A DNA stretch of 64,000 bases from Apteryx mantelli (GCF_036417845.1 NC_089978.1:142780288-142844287), one strand, 5' to 3'. Counted from the stretch's first letter, positions 11,826-26,700 are shown. Numbers and translations are program-made. The notes: generated from the sequence alone by a model not told the origin.

Positions 11826-14800
11826 AACTGGTATTATTATTTAGTACCTGTATATATTGTCTTCACCATGCTCTGTTAAAAGAACTCTCAATACAATTAG
11901 AAAACACCAGTCCTTATCTTCTATAATTCCCCATGTCTGGCCTCACAATCTTTTACCTCCCATCCCTAAATATGGTCCAGGAGCCCCTTCTCCACCATCA
12001 CTCCCAAACACACAGCACTGACAGCCCACCCTTCCCCAGTCCCACAAACACATCCCCACAGATACCCCCCTCCCGCTTCCTCCCAAACTCTTGAACTCAT
12101 CTGCCTTGTGATCCACTTGCTAAATCTGGCAGAATAGCTGCTGACCTCTCTAAGTGTGATACGTGAAGCATCTCTGCCCATTAACATCCTGAAGGTGCTC
12201 AGGGCTTGGAGACCCCTTTCCTAGCTGGTTCTGGGACGTGTGGTCCACGCTCACCCCGGTGCCTGGCAAATTCATCCAGCTGGCTTTGGCTGCAATGGGG
12301 TGCTGTTGATGCAGTAAATCTCTTCCTGAAATCTGAAATGGCAAATATATTTTCACAGAACTTAAATCCCAGGGAAGAAAATCTCAAAGCCTTCACCTTT
12401 TACTTGTTGAGTACATGAAAAATGAGAGACTGTAAGGGAGGGATTCAGAAAAATACAACCAGCAGTTAACCACTTAATGTTACTCCCTGTCAATGGGAAA
12501 TAAATAGCAGACATCTGCATCTTTGAAAGCCTCCCTGAAGTGATTTCTCTAGAACTGCAAAGGAAGCACCAGAAATAAAATTCAGGAATTCCATACCATC
12601 TTATCCTGGCATTGATCATTGCAAAACAGCTTTTGGCACCTCGTATTCCAAACATGGATTGCTTTAGATTCTTTCTAAGAGAAAAGGAATTGTAGCAGTT
12701 CAGAAGCCATGAAATCCAGCTTCCACAAATGTGCTAAAAATGCTGAGAAAAAAAATAAACATTAAAAATGTTTGTGTAAAGAAATACATGAATAAGGAAG
12801 GCTATAGTATATATAAAATTGTTAAAAAAATTGTAATTAGGTCCCTTTTAAGAATTCCTTAATTTACACAAACACACATACATGTGTTTATTGTTCCATA
12901 AGCCAGTGCATTCAGATTTGTTTCTATTAACCAGATTCCATAATTTACAGTGGACTGAAAATGAAAAGTTGGATTCTGTCAAAGGATGGCAAAAAACTTG
13001 TGAATAAAAAGGATTTTTGGAACCGAGAGTTTCCTGACTAACCATGGAAAAACACTTATTGATCATTCTAGTTCTGTGTCCTCCCGTTCCTGAAAGAAAG
13101 CACATTAAAAACATGCATTTGTTTACATCAGTTAGAAAGGAAGTGGTAGAAAGAATGACTCTAATACCGTCCTATTCAAAACTATTTCCTGGATCTCTCA
13201 GCATCTATCGATGTTTGAACTGAATCAGTGTAAAGTGTACCTTTGCTAAACTTCTCAAAAAATTTAAAATCTTAGCTATTTCTAAACAAAATTAGGTCAT
13301 AATGGATCTATACAAAGAATGCCACCATCTCTCTCTTAATCCACTGGAAGAAGCTAGCAAAACCTATCTGAATTTATATTTAAATCCCACCAGCACCAAC
13401 GGAAACATGTTATTCAGGAATCTCAGATCTACAGAGTTTATTTCATGAGCAGCTTGTAAAAATACCAATAATTTATGCCTCCCTTCTCCAGTTCCCATAG
13501 AAAAGTGATGAAGCTGTGGAACAACAATGACAGCACAATGTAAAAGAGGATTATGATTAAAGAGATTTATCTTACAGTGATCACCTCTGTCAGCATTTTA
13601 GTTATGCCTTTCAATATTACCGCATTTGCCATATTCTTTGTGTTATAGACAAACAAATGCTGAGGAAATATTAATTTAAGACTATTAAGTTAGTCTAAGG
13701 TGACAATTTAGAAAAAATAAAATACCTTACTCATGCTACCAGTGAATTGTTGTACAACAAGGAAAACAAGCTTGCGTTCTTCCTAACAGTATAAAATGGA
13801 AACAACCAGGTCTGGTGTGGAGACTCATGTTACTAATTTGATCATGATCCCTGGAAGACTCTCCATCATTGGCACATTACCTCCACACTCCACACTGGAT
13901 CTGACCATTTATTCCCGGGTGTGTTGGGCAATCCGCATACGCCGAACTCCAGTGTGTACTAAGTTCCAAAACAGCACACTCCTAAATACACAGTGCCTTG
14001 GATGCTCCAGTCATGATTAAAATGAGAATGGACAAGAAGCTGAGCATTTTCTGTGAGGGCTCCTTGGGTAACAATTCATACAAATCTCCACTGGATTTGT
14101 AACCCCATTAACATTGTTATCCCAATAGTAAGCTAGGATTTATTTTTCTAGGGAGTGTTAAGAGATAGCAGGATATTAGTGAATGAAACAGAAGGTACTT
14201 GTTTCGTATGCTGTGCCTGATAGTTGCTATTTTTGTGGGTTGGGACAGCTTAATCTAGGATTTGCCTTAAAAGAAAGAGGGGGGAAAAAAAAGAAGATAA
14301 TAAATAAAAGGAGGTATGTGACTGTGAGGGAGGAAGCCTTGGGGTCCAGCATTTGGAAGAATTGTGAATGGTCAGCAGATTGGGCTTTCAAGGAGAAGCA
14401 ACACTTATCTTCCCTCCATACCAGCTTCTACACAATCCTCTTCTCATCACCAATGAATTCTTCACAGCAACAAAATGTCCTTGGCATGACCCATGTTTCC
14501 AGCTAGTAAAGTCCTCCTCTGTCTCCCCCATTCCCTCAGAAGGCATCAGTTTTCTATTTTAAAAATATCTGGTCACCCTATCTCAGCTGCATTATAAACA
14601 AAGACAAACAAAACAACCCAAAACAGTTTTTAGTGTGTGGAACAAGAACAAAACACTTCAAACCCAAAGAAGTTTCCAATAAGTCACTCATTGAAATTCA
14701 GGAAGGAAAAACCCCAAAGGGTAAAAATACCCCCACGTATCCAAGTTCTCTGAGGCCATTTCTTTCCCTCATCTGTGTTCCATCATCTTCTTCCTTATCC

Positions 14801-17291
14801 AAAAAAGTTGTGGTGTCCGTGGGAGTATGAAAAAACATTGGTGTGACCACCAAAAGGAACTCTCTGTCTGGCAGCATAAAGCCACGCGTTATCCAGTCTC
14901 CAGGAACTCAGTCTTGCTTCGACAGTCATAAATATTCTCTAATGACAAAGCAAAGGGTAGTCATTCATTCAGACTGAATAATACTTTAAAACCTTGAAAA
15001 GCACACTGGGATCTGTGCTCTGTCCCCAGGCAGAATCTAAGATCCATGGGAAATACCCTCTGATTGGCCTTGCATGTGGATTACAGACAGCAGGACACCC
15101 AGAACTACCTACCTCCAGCTATTAGGCAACGCAGGCAGGAAAGATTTTTTTGATTCTGTTTCAAAGATACCAACCCACCTGGTAATCATTAAATTTATCT
15201 GAGAATGTTATGAATCTTTCAAGTCCTCCAAATTCCTCCTTTGTTAGAATACTTTATCCTTCCTTGTTAGCCTCATCCTATCTTGAATATTTATAGGAAA
15301 CAAATCATCACATTATGTAGATGCAGTTTCACAGGGTAACAAATAAAAATACTTCATCAGTGAGAGTGATCAATCAGCCTTGACTACATCACTAAATGAC
15401 ACACACACAGACTAAAGCTGAGGAACGCATCCAAGCACTAGCCATCTGACTAATGATAGCTAGTGTATACTATTAAAGGTTACCCAGAAAGTCAGGTCAC
15501 TTTTTTAGATTCACAATTTCTTTGGAAATGTTCAAGACGTTATAAAACCTTTACGTAAGAGTTTTTAAAAGAAGAGAGAGGAAAAAAAGACTCATTACAA
15601 TTTAACTGTACGCTGTACTGCATAAACAGAGATCTAATTTTCAAGAGAGGATTACATTTGACATTTTGTTGAATAAATATTCTGCTTGTGCAAACTGTAG
15701 TTTCATGAAATGATCAGTAATATAAGTCATAAAGAGTCTTGGCAAAACTATTGATGGGAAAAATATCTTTATGACCAGCTTTCATTTAGTCAGGAAAAAA
15801 GCAAGATCTAAAAGTAACACAGTCTCCACTTTTGGCCTTCCTTTCCATCCCCCATCACAGAAGTCAAAAATATGTTTACCAATTAGTAACTAACAACTTT
15901 ACGCTTACCTGTATACCTTCTCCTTTTCTGGCAGTCTTTTAAATTTAACATTGCCAATCAAGGTACAAACATGTAATAAAACTGACCTGGTTATTAGTCA
16001 GTGTAGTTTTAGAATTATATTTACATTTCTTCCTTTGAGAATGTAACTGTTGACATAATGGAGGCCAAGCATGCATTTATGGTGCATGATATCATTGTGT
16101 GGCTAATAGAGGGAGTTTACTTATTCCACAGATGACTGCCATAAGAGAATGTAATTGCTCAATGATGTGTCGATGTGCCCACGGGAAGGATTTAAATCAT
16201 TTGAGACCTGTATTGGTCACTTGCCAGAGACCCCAGCACTACACCTAATTTGCACGAAATGGAGGAACTGAAGCCATCTTCCTCAAAAAGGATAAATGGA
16301 GTGAGGGAGGAAGTCATGAAAAGCCCCAAAGGCACCCAAAATTCAAAAACTGCTTAGACTTTCAGATAATTTGAATAACTTGGAGGCTTAGTGATTAAAA
16401 AAAAAATTAAAAAAAAATTAAGCTTTTAATTTTCTGATTTAAGAGAAAGATTGAGAAAAAACATTAGGTAAAAACAAAAATGAGTTTCCATTTTTGTTTT
16501 TTCTTCTTAAAGGGGTCCACGATGTGGAAGGTTTTGCCAACCAGCCAAAACCTCTTAGAACATGTAAATGTCTGCTCATAAAAACTGACTATGACTTGCT
16601 ACTCAAAAAAATGAAATAAAATATATTTACAAGAAAATTGAACATAACTAGAAGGGAAAACTGTTGGCCAGGCATGGGAAAATTAATGCTCTAAGAGTAT
16701 GGAACTTTTAAGAGGACAAGTCAACATGAACACAGAAACCAAAACTCTAGTATGCAGGATGAATTGTATTAGGGAGAAATTATCTCACTAAGAATTAAAG
16801 GTTTGAAAAATAGATGCAACACCTGACTGAAAAACTATCTATGAACAATGAAATCTTTGTAACATCTGCATGATGGCTTTTTTTTTGCATGTATCGAGTT
16901 ACAGCAGAACATCTGAATGATTAAATACTAGTGTGAGACAAAGACCAGCTGAAGCAGAGTTAAGAGCTCACTGAATATTGCAAACCAAATAGCACAATGT
17001 AGGATCAGCTCAAGCACAGTATTTTCCATACTTCTCAAAGATGCAAACAGTCACAGGGCTTGGTACACGCCTAGCTTTAAGTACCTAACTCCTTCCCGTC
17101 TTTTGTTGATTTTGAGAAGGTTACCCAAATGCTTGAACTTTGGGTACACGCATAAACAAAATCTAGGCGAATGAAAAGCTTGATTAGAAACTGATCTTTG
17201 GAGGTGCTGAGAAGCTATTCAAACCAATGGAAACCGCAACTCTCCCCAGTGATCAGACCCATAACAACATAGAGACCCTGAGTTTAAAAGA
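11826..17291. other. Intergenic DNA with a GC-richer patch, no gene seen
   Basis: A C-rich patch lies at about 11960-12300 with several short overlapping frames, none with a recognised domain. The stretch 16020-16300 is free of repeats and has a mixed, ordered-looking composition that could be conserved non-coding DNA, but I cannot show this without alignment. Confidence 0.6.
14556..14582. mobile_element. Possible end of a hAT-like element
   Basis: AAATATCTGGTCACCCTATC resembles the 'tctggtcacccta' terminus of the same family suggested at 17292-17385. Only this end is visible. Confidence 0.25.
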
Positions 17292-17385
17292 GAATGACCA
17301 GACAGTCCTGACTGGCTAGGGCAGTCCTGGAATTTAGAGCCTGTCCCAACATATGATAGGAGGATTTCTCCTGGATTTTCAAAAT
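17292..17385. mobile_element. Possible hAT-like DNA transposon remnant
   Basis: GAATGACCAGACAGTCCTGA, then GGGCAGTCCTGGAATTTAG, CCTGTCCCAAC and TCCTGGATTTTCAAAATGG recall a known amniote non-autonomous element with repeated 'gacagtcccgattt' blocks and ends reading 'gtgaccagac'. The copy is strongly diverged; the assignment is from memory of the family. Confidence 0.35.
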
Positions 17386-19870
17386 GGTTTATGGGATTTT
17401 TTCTATCTACTCTTGCTCAAGACACAGCTCAGAAGGACTTGCCATTCTTAGCATGAAAGGTTTCAACCCCAACCCCCACATTAAGTAAAATAACCTGATT
17501 CAATAAAGTGTATCCTATGAGGATACAATTCCTAGGCTCAGGGCTTGTGCCCCAATATAACCTAAGAAGTCAGCCTATACTAGTTCTGCTATTTTCAGTT
17601 TGGTTTTTCAAATGGATCCTTTCCCCAGTCCCTCCCTTGCCCACCCCCCCCAATCTAATTTTTCCCATTTTCAAGTAACATTTAGAAATCTGCCCAATGG
17701 CAGGTGGGTGGAGGCGCTCCAGATACTATGTTTGTTGGTAGCCTGGCAGTTATTTGTGGTTGACTTTTTGGTTGCCCACAGGAATTTCCAGGGTGGTGTA
17801 AACAGACAGATGTGGGCTCTTTCCTGCTATACAGATCACACCATAGAGAGATATCAAAGGAAAAAATAAATCTATGAATACTGCACTAGTGGCAGCATTT
17901 CAAGCTCAGAACTTTATAAAGACTGGCCTCTGAATTCATTATTTTAATTGTTGGGTATGGACATTTAAGCCACCAGATAGTTTCTCACTTAAGAGTTGAT
18001 ATCAAATCATCACATGCAAGTTTTTTGACTACTTAGAACTTCATGCAGACTAAATGAAAGTGGGCTTAAATACTAGCAACTCAAGGCTTCTCCCATCCTG
18101 ACAGCATTTCACTCACCTTAAAAGATATAACTTCTCTTACCTTCTTTTCCTAGGTATCATATTGGTTTACTCTTACTTTAGTGAGGCATCACACCAACCC
18201 TTCCAGGATCCTTTGGCATTTTAACATTGTCAAATTCAAGGGGAGGGCTTCATGGGTGACAAGGCAGATCTTTTGCTGGTATATGTTAGCAAAGCTCTGT
18301 TGATCTCAGCAAAGCCAGACTAATTCATATCAACTGAGGAATTGCTCCTCCTTTTCTTTTTTTTGTTTTTTTTTCCCTACTGGCACTATTATCCAAAAAG
18401 TATTTTTGACATGTGATGTTTGTGTGCCCTGTGCTCATATGACAGATATGTAACAGCAATCCTTCTCTTGAAGCAAGCAGCACATGGATAAAATCATAAT
18501 GTTAGCTTAACAGTGCAACTTGACAATCATTCTTACACTGGAATTGCCCGCTAAACTCTTTTTTCATCATTTGTTTTTTCAGAAGGATTTGTATACATTT
18601 CTGTCATTTTATTTTAGCACATGGCAGGTTACAGAAGAGCTCTGATTCATGGCTGGACATAGATTATTTTAAGTAGAAGGAAAAAGGATTCTTGGTTTAA
18701 GCTTATCATTGCACTGTTATTCTTGTGGTTGCAGTCTCAGTTCCTCTAACCCTTATTTGGTAATGCCTTGAAGAAGAATTTGACCTGAGCAGGAAGAAAT
18801 GGTGATTGCCTCACTCCTGGGGCTTTGGTTTGTTCGGAGGCCTCCTTCCTGCCACTCTTGTGGCAACAAGACTGGGACTGACCTTGCCAACTGCTTCCAC
18901 TTCAGTTCTTTCCATCTCCTTCCTTTATGACAGGAAAGCATGATTTGCTTCAATAAAATCATCAGTATTTAGAAGACTGTCTCCTCCAGACTTCCAATAC
19001 TTCTACCATGAACAGTTATTTGAAGATACACTTTCAGTACAGTGCAGCGGACAGTACTCCTTCCCGCATGAGCGTTTAAGAGTGAATGCGCTAACACTGC
19101 CAGTTCCCAGCCCAGGTTAGCTATGCATCTGTTTCACAACAAAGGCAAATCACTTCAACCACCTTCTTGGTTTAATGCACTTCTCCCAACTTGTAAACAG
19201 CAACTACTGTTGTTTTTTTCTGACTGCCCAAGATATCAGCCAATGCAGGATACTGCTCACAGACCCTTCCACTCAGCTCAAAAGAAGTTTATTTCCAAAG
19301 CTTCTCAAAAACATAAGAGAAAGACCTGACCTAGGCTTCCTTTTGCTTCCATTTGCCCTGTTCCCAGCTAGAGAGTTCTACTCTCCCACCTGCTTCCTTG
19401 TTTCCCCCCTGCTGCTTAAAAAAACATATTCCAAAAGATACACAACATATATTCAGTCCCAGTGAAGTCTGACCTAATCATCTATCAGTGCATGAAGAGA
19501 AATAATGAAATGGCAGTCAACCTAACTAGTTACTTAAAAGCATGTAGCATGACAATATCTGTAATCTACACTACAGATTCCAAAAGCCTTGACCCTGTTC
19601 TCCTTCTTAAAAGGCAATATGTAAATCTCATATTGTACAGATTCTTCTTTACTCTCTTACCAATACTAGGAATCAAAATCTTAAAAATCTACATTACTTT
19701 TTTCTACTTATGTTCTCCACTTCAGTCATTTTTCCCAGGTTAGAAGAAAAGAAGAAGCAAAACTAATTAGGTTACTATCATTACATTCAGCTTCAGCCTT
19801 CATATTTGGGCTGCAAATACTTCCAAGGAAATGTTTATTATTGTAGAAACCACAATTAACATTAAAACTT

Positions 19871-19884
19871 GGGGGGGGGGGGGG
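19871..19884. repeat. Homopolymer G14
   Basis: An uninterrupted run of 14 G in intergenic AT-rich DNA. Confidence 0.95.
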
Positions 19885-20779
19885 AACAAAAACCAGACAC
19901 ACATTTCTACAGGGCTTAGTTTAGTGTTTGGGAGGAAACGCATTGTATTTTGGTTAGAATTGTGTTACTATTGTTCCCTTGCATGGAATTCTGAATATGC
20001 ATACTGAATCACACATTTTCTGAAAGCAATTGCCTTCAGTTAAAAAACACGTTTATTTCAGCTTTTTTTTACATATAAAAGCTTTCATGATCTTGCAGAT
20101 GGATTACTGCACACAGACCTACAGGTCAACCCAAAATCCTACTACCAGTAGAAGAATCCTCTGCAAGCCCTGGGATCCATTTACACATCTGTCAGAGTAT
20201 AAATGTGAGTATAAATCCTCACACTTTCAAAACAGCTACATTTTGTTTTTCACTTCAGAAAAGAACAAAACCTCCTGCAGAGAAAAAAAATGTAAAAATG
20301 CTTCAGAAAGATCACTGCAGAAAGATGGGGATGGATAGACTGGAAACAGTTACCACTGGTGCACTGCTGTTATGAAACAAGCTTAAACGCCAACAATCCT
20401 GTTTGTGGTAGATGCAGCATGGGGGTTAGCGGAGTAACCTGTTTGCTAATGGGGGCACAGGGAAGTCTAACTGACAGGTATGGAGAAGCCACAGAACCCA
20501 GGAATCAACAAACTACAGAGGACAAAGCAAAACAGAAACAAGATGGGAGACAAGGCTGACAGACTGATATTGTGGGAGCGAGAAAGGTTTCAGCTTCCCG
20601 GGCTGGTGGTGGGGGCAGTGGTGGTGGTGGCAAATATACATGCATACACAATCCAGACAGTGTCAGAAACAAGTTTCTGCTGTAAGACTAAGAGCAGGGT
20701 GCCTTGGCCATTTTGGACAGAGAGACCACCTCTAACAGCAAAAAGACAGTTCAATGGGTAATTCAGTCGTTCGCCTCAC

Positions 20780-21005
20780 TACTGACACTGCCAACAAGGC
20801 TGCTAATTAGTACTAACTGTGATGGTGGTTTCTGTGATGTGGACAGCTGTTTGCAAAAAGCTGGACTGAGACCACCAACTCACTTCAGACAGGCCACTAA
20901 ACAGCCATCTGAGGGTAACCACTAGGTCGCTAGCAACTTGGGTTAGATTCAAACTAGCGACTTCGAGGTGAAAAGGCTCCATATTCAATTACCAGTCCCC
21001 TGAGT
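20780..21005 (-). repeat. Possible tRNA-derived SINE remnant
   Basis: On the minus strand AGTCGCTAGTTTGAATCTAA contains a B-box-like GTTTGAATC, preceded by GGGGACTGGTAATTGAATA, as in tRNA-related SINE heads. There is no complete tRNA fold and the A box is unclear. Family unknown. Confidence 0.3.
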
Positions 21006-23483
21006 CATCCCATCTACTCTCTGTAGTTATTTCAAAGTGCTTTGGTAAGCAATATCTGAGGACATTACATGTGTTCGAAATGCTAAAAATACATGTCTAA
21101 GAGGGCAGGGAAAAGATCAAATCACCCAAAAGTAAATTTTATTTTCCTCCTTTCTGTTTAGAAAAAAAAAATCCTAATGCTAAGAAAGAGTTTGTTTCTT
21201 ATGAGAAGCCTTTCTTTTTCCCCCCTTTGCTGTCCCCATTGATTTCTAGCAGATATCTTTAAAATACTAAGAACAAAGAAAAAGGACTTAAAAAAAAATA
21301 CCCTTTTGTTTTCTAAACAGCCAAATTATTAGCAGAAAGAAGGAAAAAGTACTCGAAGGTGGGGATGAGAGCAGGGTAGGAGGAACAAAACAAAATGCTA
21401 AAAGATACCCTAAAACAAAGGCCGGCACTGAAAACGACACCTCCCAGGAGTCCCGCCCAGGACTTCTCAAACTCACACATTTTTTTAAGAGGTAACGCTG
21501 CCCTCTGGTACCCTGGAACACGGTATTTTCAATGCAGCTCCAGAGCTCCAGCAATCTATTTTTGTCACCTATCCTGGGATCTGACAACACTCACCAGGGG
21601 CTCAGTTAAACAAGCCTCCAGTTTTTAAACAAAGTGGATTTTAACTGAGAAGCACCTGTGGAGAGACAGTCTACTGGCATTATTAAAAAGGAAATTTATC
21701 CCAGTGAATCATAGAGGCAGGGGGTGGGGGAGCGAGCAGGGAGGGGGTTTGCAAGCATACGTCATACCTGCAGCACACTACTATTCCTTTCATAAAACTC
21801 CCTTGAAGAAATGTGTAGGATTTGACTGCACCCCATGAAGAGTGTTTTTCCCAACAAGCTGTTCCCAGGGCGTTGAAAAGCTATCATTCATAAAAAATTA
21901 TTGAGGGGGAAGGAGGTAGCAAAGGGGAGTTCAGAAGGCCAGGGATGCCAGTGGAAAACACAGAATGAGACCCTGTGTAAAGCACGCACCTGTTTGTGGC
22001 CACCATAATAGCTTAACTAGAAAGCTTAAAGTCCCAAACTGGGGGGGTGGGAGAAGGGGAGAAAGAGGGAAAACATAATGAAAGCTTGTTCTAATATCAA
22101 AATACACTTTAACCCATGGAATGCAGGCTCACAATGCATGGCTGCAATTTAGAATGAAGTACTGACAATGCAAAATATACAGAATTAAGGGGGACCCTCT
22201 TTAAACACATCTTGGTATCATTAAATAGACATGGGCTTAGCATAAAGATTCAAAGAAGCATCACTTTATAAAGCATGTGGGTAAAAAAATTGCTTATTAA
22301 CAAATATTTAGCGTTGGCCCAGAGAGCAGTTGCTATGAAGTAAGCACCAAGGCTTGTCTCAATGGAGTAACAACTCCTGCAACAAAGAGTTTACCAGGCG
22401 AGGAAAGGAGAGTGAAGTATGAGCCACCCTGCAAAGGTTTGGAAAAATATACCATTGTTTAGAATGAGAGTGAATGTGCTGTAATTTGTATGACACTATT
22501 AATGAAATCCCTTGGTGATTTTTAACAGTGTTATGCATACGCTTTGCCCTCAGTAAGTGGTAAAAATGATGTACTAAAACTTGCTGGTCCAGCTGAGAAG
22601 ATCTGACAATTAAGAATAAGATCTCTCACATGTATTATTACAGACACTTTTGTCAGGAAGGAGCTAGGCATTTGTATTCATTATTCCTTTACTTAGCGTT
22701 TTTGTTGACATTTTTCTCCAAGACTTCTCAAAACTTTTTGAGAAAGCAAACCTCAAGGTGAACTGAGGGAAACATCAAGTGGGTGGGGAGGGGAACAGAT
22801 GTATTTCACAGAGATGTTGGTTTTAAATCCTTCTTACTCCAAAACTTTAAATATTCTGAGCAAGTAGTCTTTGATGCAGAGAGCTCAGCTTTGCTGGTAA
22901 ACTTGGGCTTCAGACAGAACCCATCATAACAGACTGATTATAAAACAAATGAACAGGAGGGCTGCCCCAGGTGTTTGAAGGGGAGCACTGGGCAACATAA
23001 GACAGTTGCATTTATGCACCCCCACCTTTAACATTTGCATTTTCGGCCCAGCTTCTTTATTCTGTTTATTAGGGCACACACAGCACTGAATCTTTTGCCA
23101 TATTCACATGAACCAGCCTTCCGAACCCCACTTCTAAACAGAAGTGGGAGAAGTTTGCAATGTGCAAAACAAAGGAAATGTATAGTGCAAAATAAAGGGT
23201 GAAGGTAACTGAAGAGAGAATATTGCCCATTCCACATCCCACGGCTAGGAAAACACGATTTTTTAATTGGTTTATCAACAATCTCTTTTTTTTTTTTAAA
23301 CCATCCCCTTCCAAATAAGCTACTCTTGCCCTGCAAGAAGGCTGTTTGCCTTTCTGCAGTCTTCAACCCCTGCAATTATCTACAACTTTTGCCTAATCTT
23401 TTTTATACAGACTACTTAGACTGTTTAGATCTGTTTTTCTAGATCCTAATCCCCTTTAGCCTGCCTCTCTCATGTATTTTTCC

Positions 23484-23514
<31 letters not shown>

Positions 23515-23517
23515 ATT
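23484..23517. repeat. (TA)n dinucleotide repeat
   Basis: About 34 bp of TA repeats with one phase break (ATTA) near 23503. It is followed by a C-rich patch at 23521-23531. Confidence 0.95.
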
Positions 23518-23584
23518 CTTCCCCCTCCCCCACTTTAATTCTTATATATAACACCAGTAGCTGGAAAGTTCTGTAATAAACCTA

Positions 23585-23740
23585 GGGAACTTCATCCACA
23601 CTTAATAAATAGGGAAACTGAGGCAGCAAACGGATCCCCCCTCAACAACAAAAAAAGAAATCTAAAAACACATTGCAAGGTACAGCCCAAGGCTCTGATC
23701 TTCCAACATGAAACCACAACTCCAGGCTCTCCAGAGAGTG
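23585..23740. repeat. Possible second MIR-like SINE remnant
   Basis: AATAGGGAAACTGAGGCAG followed later by CATTGCAAGGTACAGCCCAA and AACTCCAGGCTCTCC resembles the antisense MIR core ('gggaaactgaggcacagag'). The match is short and interrupted by an A-rich stretch around 23645-23668. Confidence 0.3.
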
Positions 23741-26700
23741 TATGATCAGTTTTGTTCACTCTTTCCACTGTTCCTCCTAAGCACTGCTTTACTCAAATTC
23801 AGTATTATTTCTGAACATTTATAAAAACAAAATATTTTCAGAAATCACTGGGAAGGAGTCATCCCTCCCTGTTTAGCTAGTCAAGCTCTGAATTATATCA
23901 ATAATTAGTCACAAGAAAGTCCTTTGCTAAGAATGCTTACCTTCTCCCACTTTTCTCTAAATCTACATATGCTAGTTTCATAGCTTGTTCCTAGAAAAAT
24001 GTAACAAACAAGACATTACATGCTAATATTCAGTTTTGAGTTCTCATTGAAGTTGTTAAATTTTTATTTAAACATCCAAGGTATAAGGAATTTATCATGA
24101 AACTCCAATAAAATGCTTACATGGGCATACAGTAAATGCTCACAAAGACTAGATTTAAAAAGGTAGGTAATAATAGAGGTGTTCAGCTTTACAATAAATA
24201 AAATTTCAAAACTCTGATAGCCCAAGCTAACAGTTGTAAATTCCCTCTATGCCCGGAGTTAGCACTTGATTTTTAAGATAAATTACATCATTCATATTTT
24301 CTTCCCCTTATTTCTCCTCAACTCTACCTGTACCTGTGTTGTAAATATGGCATGTTTTTTCTGATAAAGTGGTCAACAGTAAAATAGCTATCATCACCAC
24401 CATTAGTCATCTGTATGCTTCAGAGGCAACACAACTATTAAAAGTTCCTGGTTCAATTTGTACACTTTGGAGGTATTTTGAGATTTGCTGTAAGCAACAT
24501 AGCTTTTGTGCATACTTGGATCCTATTTTCACAACCCCAAGAGAAGAACCTCTTAAAAAGGAAAAAAAAAAAACAAAACAAAAAACCCACCCCCCAAAAT
24601 TAGAGATTGGACTGTTCATCTTATAACAGATATTGACTAGGAACATATGTCAAAAAGCATTAAGATATTCAGCACTCTTTTCAATTATTAACAAAAAAAC
24701 CCAACCAAAACCAAAGGCATTTCAGAATAACTCCACAAGTGCACAGATGGGCTGAAGTACTTCTTAAATGACATGAAGGAGACATGACCAAGTGTAAATT
24801 ACAGCATGTCTTACAAATGGAGATTCAGTGACATCTCTGAGACATAGAGAGTACACGAACTAACTTCTGAACTAACTAGGGTGAGACAAGATACGCAGCA
24901 AAAGGCAGGTGGGGTTAATTTTAAATGCACTTGGCCTCCTCCTGTTTTTACCTCCAGCTGTTTCCTTTCCTACAAAATATTAAAAATAAGAATTCTGTGA
25001 CTTCAATATGTTTGTGTTTTCTGAATTAAGCACTGCTTTTAGGATAAGCTGTAAGGCTACAGAAAATACTATGCCAGATAGGAGAGTACCCTTTGTTCTG
25101 ACAATGCAGTCAAAAGTAGGATATAGCTAACCCTCTCCAAAATAAAGTTGGGGTGAAATTAGACACTGCTTTGATCTTAGTCTTGAGAAGGGAGGCTCTT
25201 CCTAAAGGATGCTTTTTGGAAGGCAAACTTCTGCAACTGTCTGAGAGTCTGTAAGGAATGATGCAAAACAATCATACTCCCTGGTTTGATTTACAAACAG
25301 ACTGGAAATGTGTTGTCCTCCCCTGCCCCCCCACCCCATCTTCTAGCTCTCCTCTCTTGGTCATGAGCTACTCCCTCTGCTGCCTCCCACTTAGAGATCC
25401 ATTTTTATTTGCTGCTGCTATCTCTGATCTGAGTAGTTCCTTACTCCAGGTTAGATTAAAACCAGCAGGGAGCTCACAGAAAGTGCAGACAATCTCTCAG
25501 CTTTTGATTTCTGTTGCCGGCACCACACTAGTCAGGAGCAATAGCTCTTGAAACTGTCCTGTACAGACCCTGGATTCATGACTGGAACAAAGACAATGCA
25601 AAAGGAAAATTCAGCAGATTTAGTAGCTCAGATCTCACAAGTTTCTACTGAGCATGCATGAACTACAGCTTTCCAGAGCTTACAATGTGGCCAAATCTGG
25701 ACTGGATTATGACAGAAGCAGAAGGCATAGCCCTCATTTAAATCAGGAACGGTTAATCTTTTCAAAAACAGTTTTAGGAACACTACTAACATATACAAAA
25801 ACAGTGACAGTTTCTCAGCCTCATGAATTACTGGATCTTATCAGAAATTTCTGAATCACTGTGAGAGAATTTTCCTATAAAGAAACCAATTATGCCTGAA
25901 GCAGACATGCAGCACGGAAAATTTCCACTTGAATGGTTACAATTTGGCCAAACTACAAACTGGAACTGGATCTTAACATGAAAAGCATTATTTAACCCTA
26001 AACAGGGACACTGCTAACAGGTCTGCCCATAAACAGCAACAAAGATGACCTAAATACCTTCCATATGTAATTCAGTAGGAAAACATTTGTGTTTGGGTAT
26101 ACTTAAAAAGCAGCATGTGTATTTTTACCTCAACATACTGCAAAGTAATTCTAAAAAATTAGAAAAATAGTGGCAATTAAACTATGTAATTGCTTTAGAT
26201 TTTAAGCACACTAAAGATTTGTAAATCTCATCCTAAAAGCAATGGACAGTTTTATCAGAACCTTGGACAGCACTGAAGGGACTCAACAAATTTGGCATTT
26301 TACCTCAGCAGCTAGGGACACTCACACCCCCGTACTACAGGAACTCTGCACACCAAGTGCGGAGCAGACTTCCCCCTCCTGCCCCCCCGCTGTCGCTGCA
26401 ACCTTCAAATACCAAAATGATGCATATCCCATAAAGAAATCTTAGGGATTTTAAGAAGGAAGTGAAGGTGGTAGTATAAAACCTTTACTTCAGGGTTATT
26501 CTGCATTACTTGGCATTTTAAGATTTTTTTTCCCCCCAACATTTAATATGAAGAAGTTAACTTAGAGTATTGTAAGAAGACAAAATTCTAAGTCCAAACA
26601 AAACTATGATAAAGTAAGGTATAAACAAAGGTTTAAAATAGATTTAGGTGGAGCAGAAACAACACATTTTTATTGCTTTTTCAGAAAAAAGGGGAATTTT

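Larger units (their letters stand above)
17386..23483. other. Intergenic DNA, possible conserved non-coding blocks
   Basis: Contains the G14 run at 19871 and a possible SINE remnant at 20780-21005. The stretch 21660-22700 is free of recognisable repeats, has G-rich patches (21719-21750, 22039-22075) and no coding frame. It could hold regulatory elements for a neighbouring gene; this is only a guess. Confidence 0.55.
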
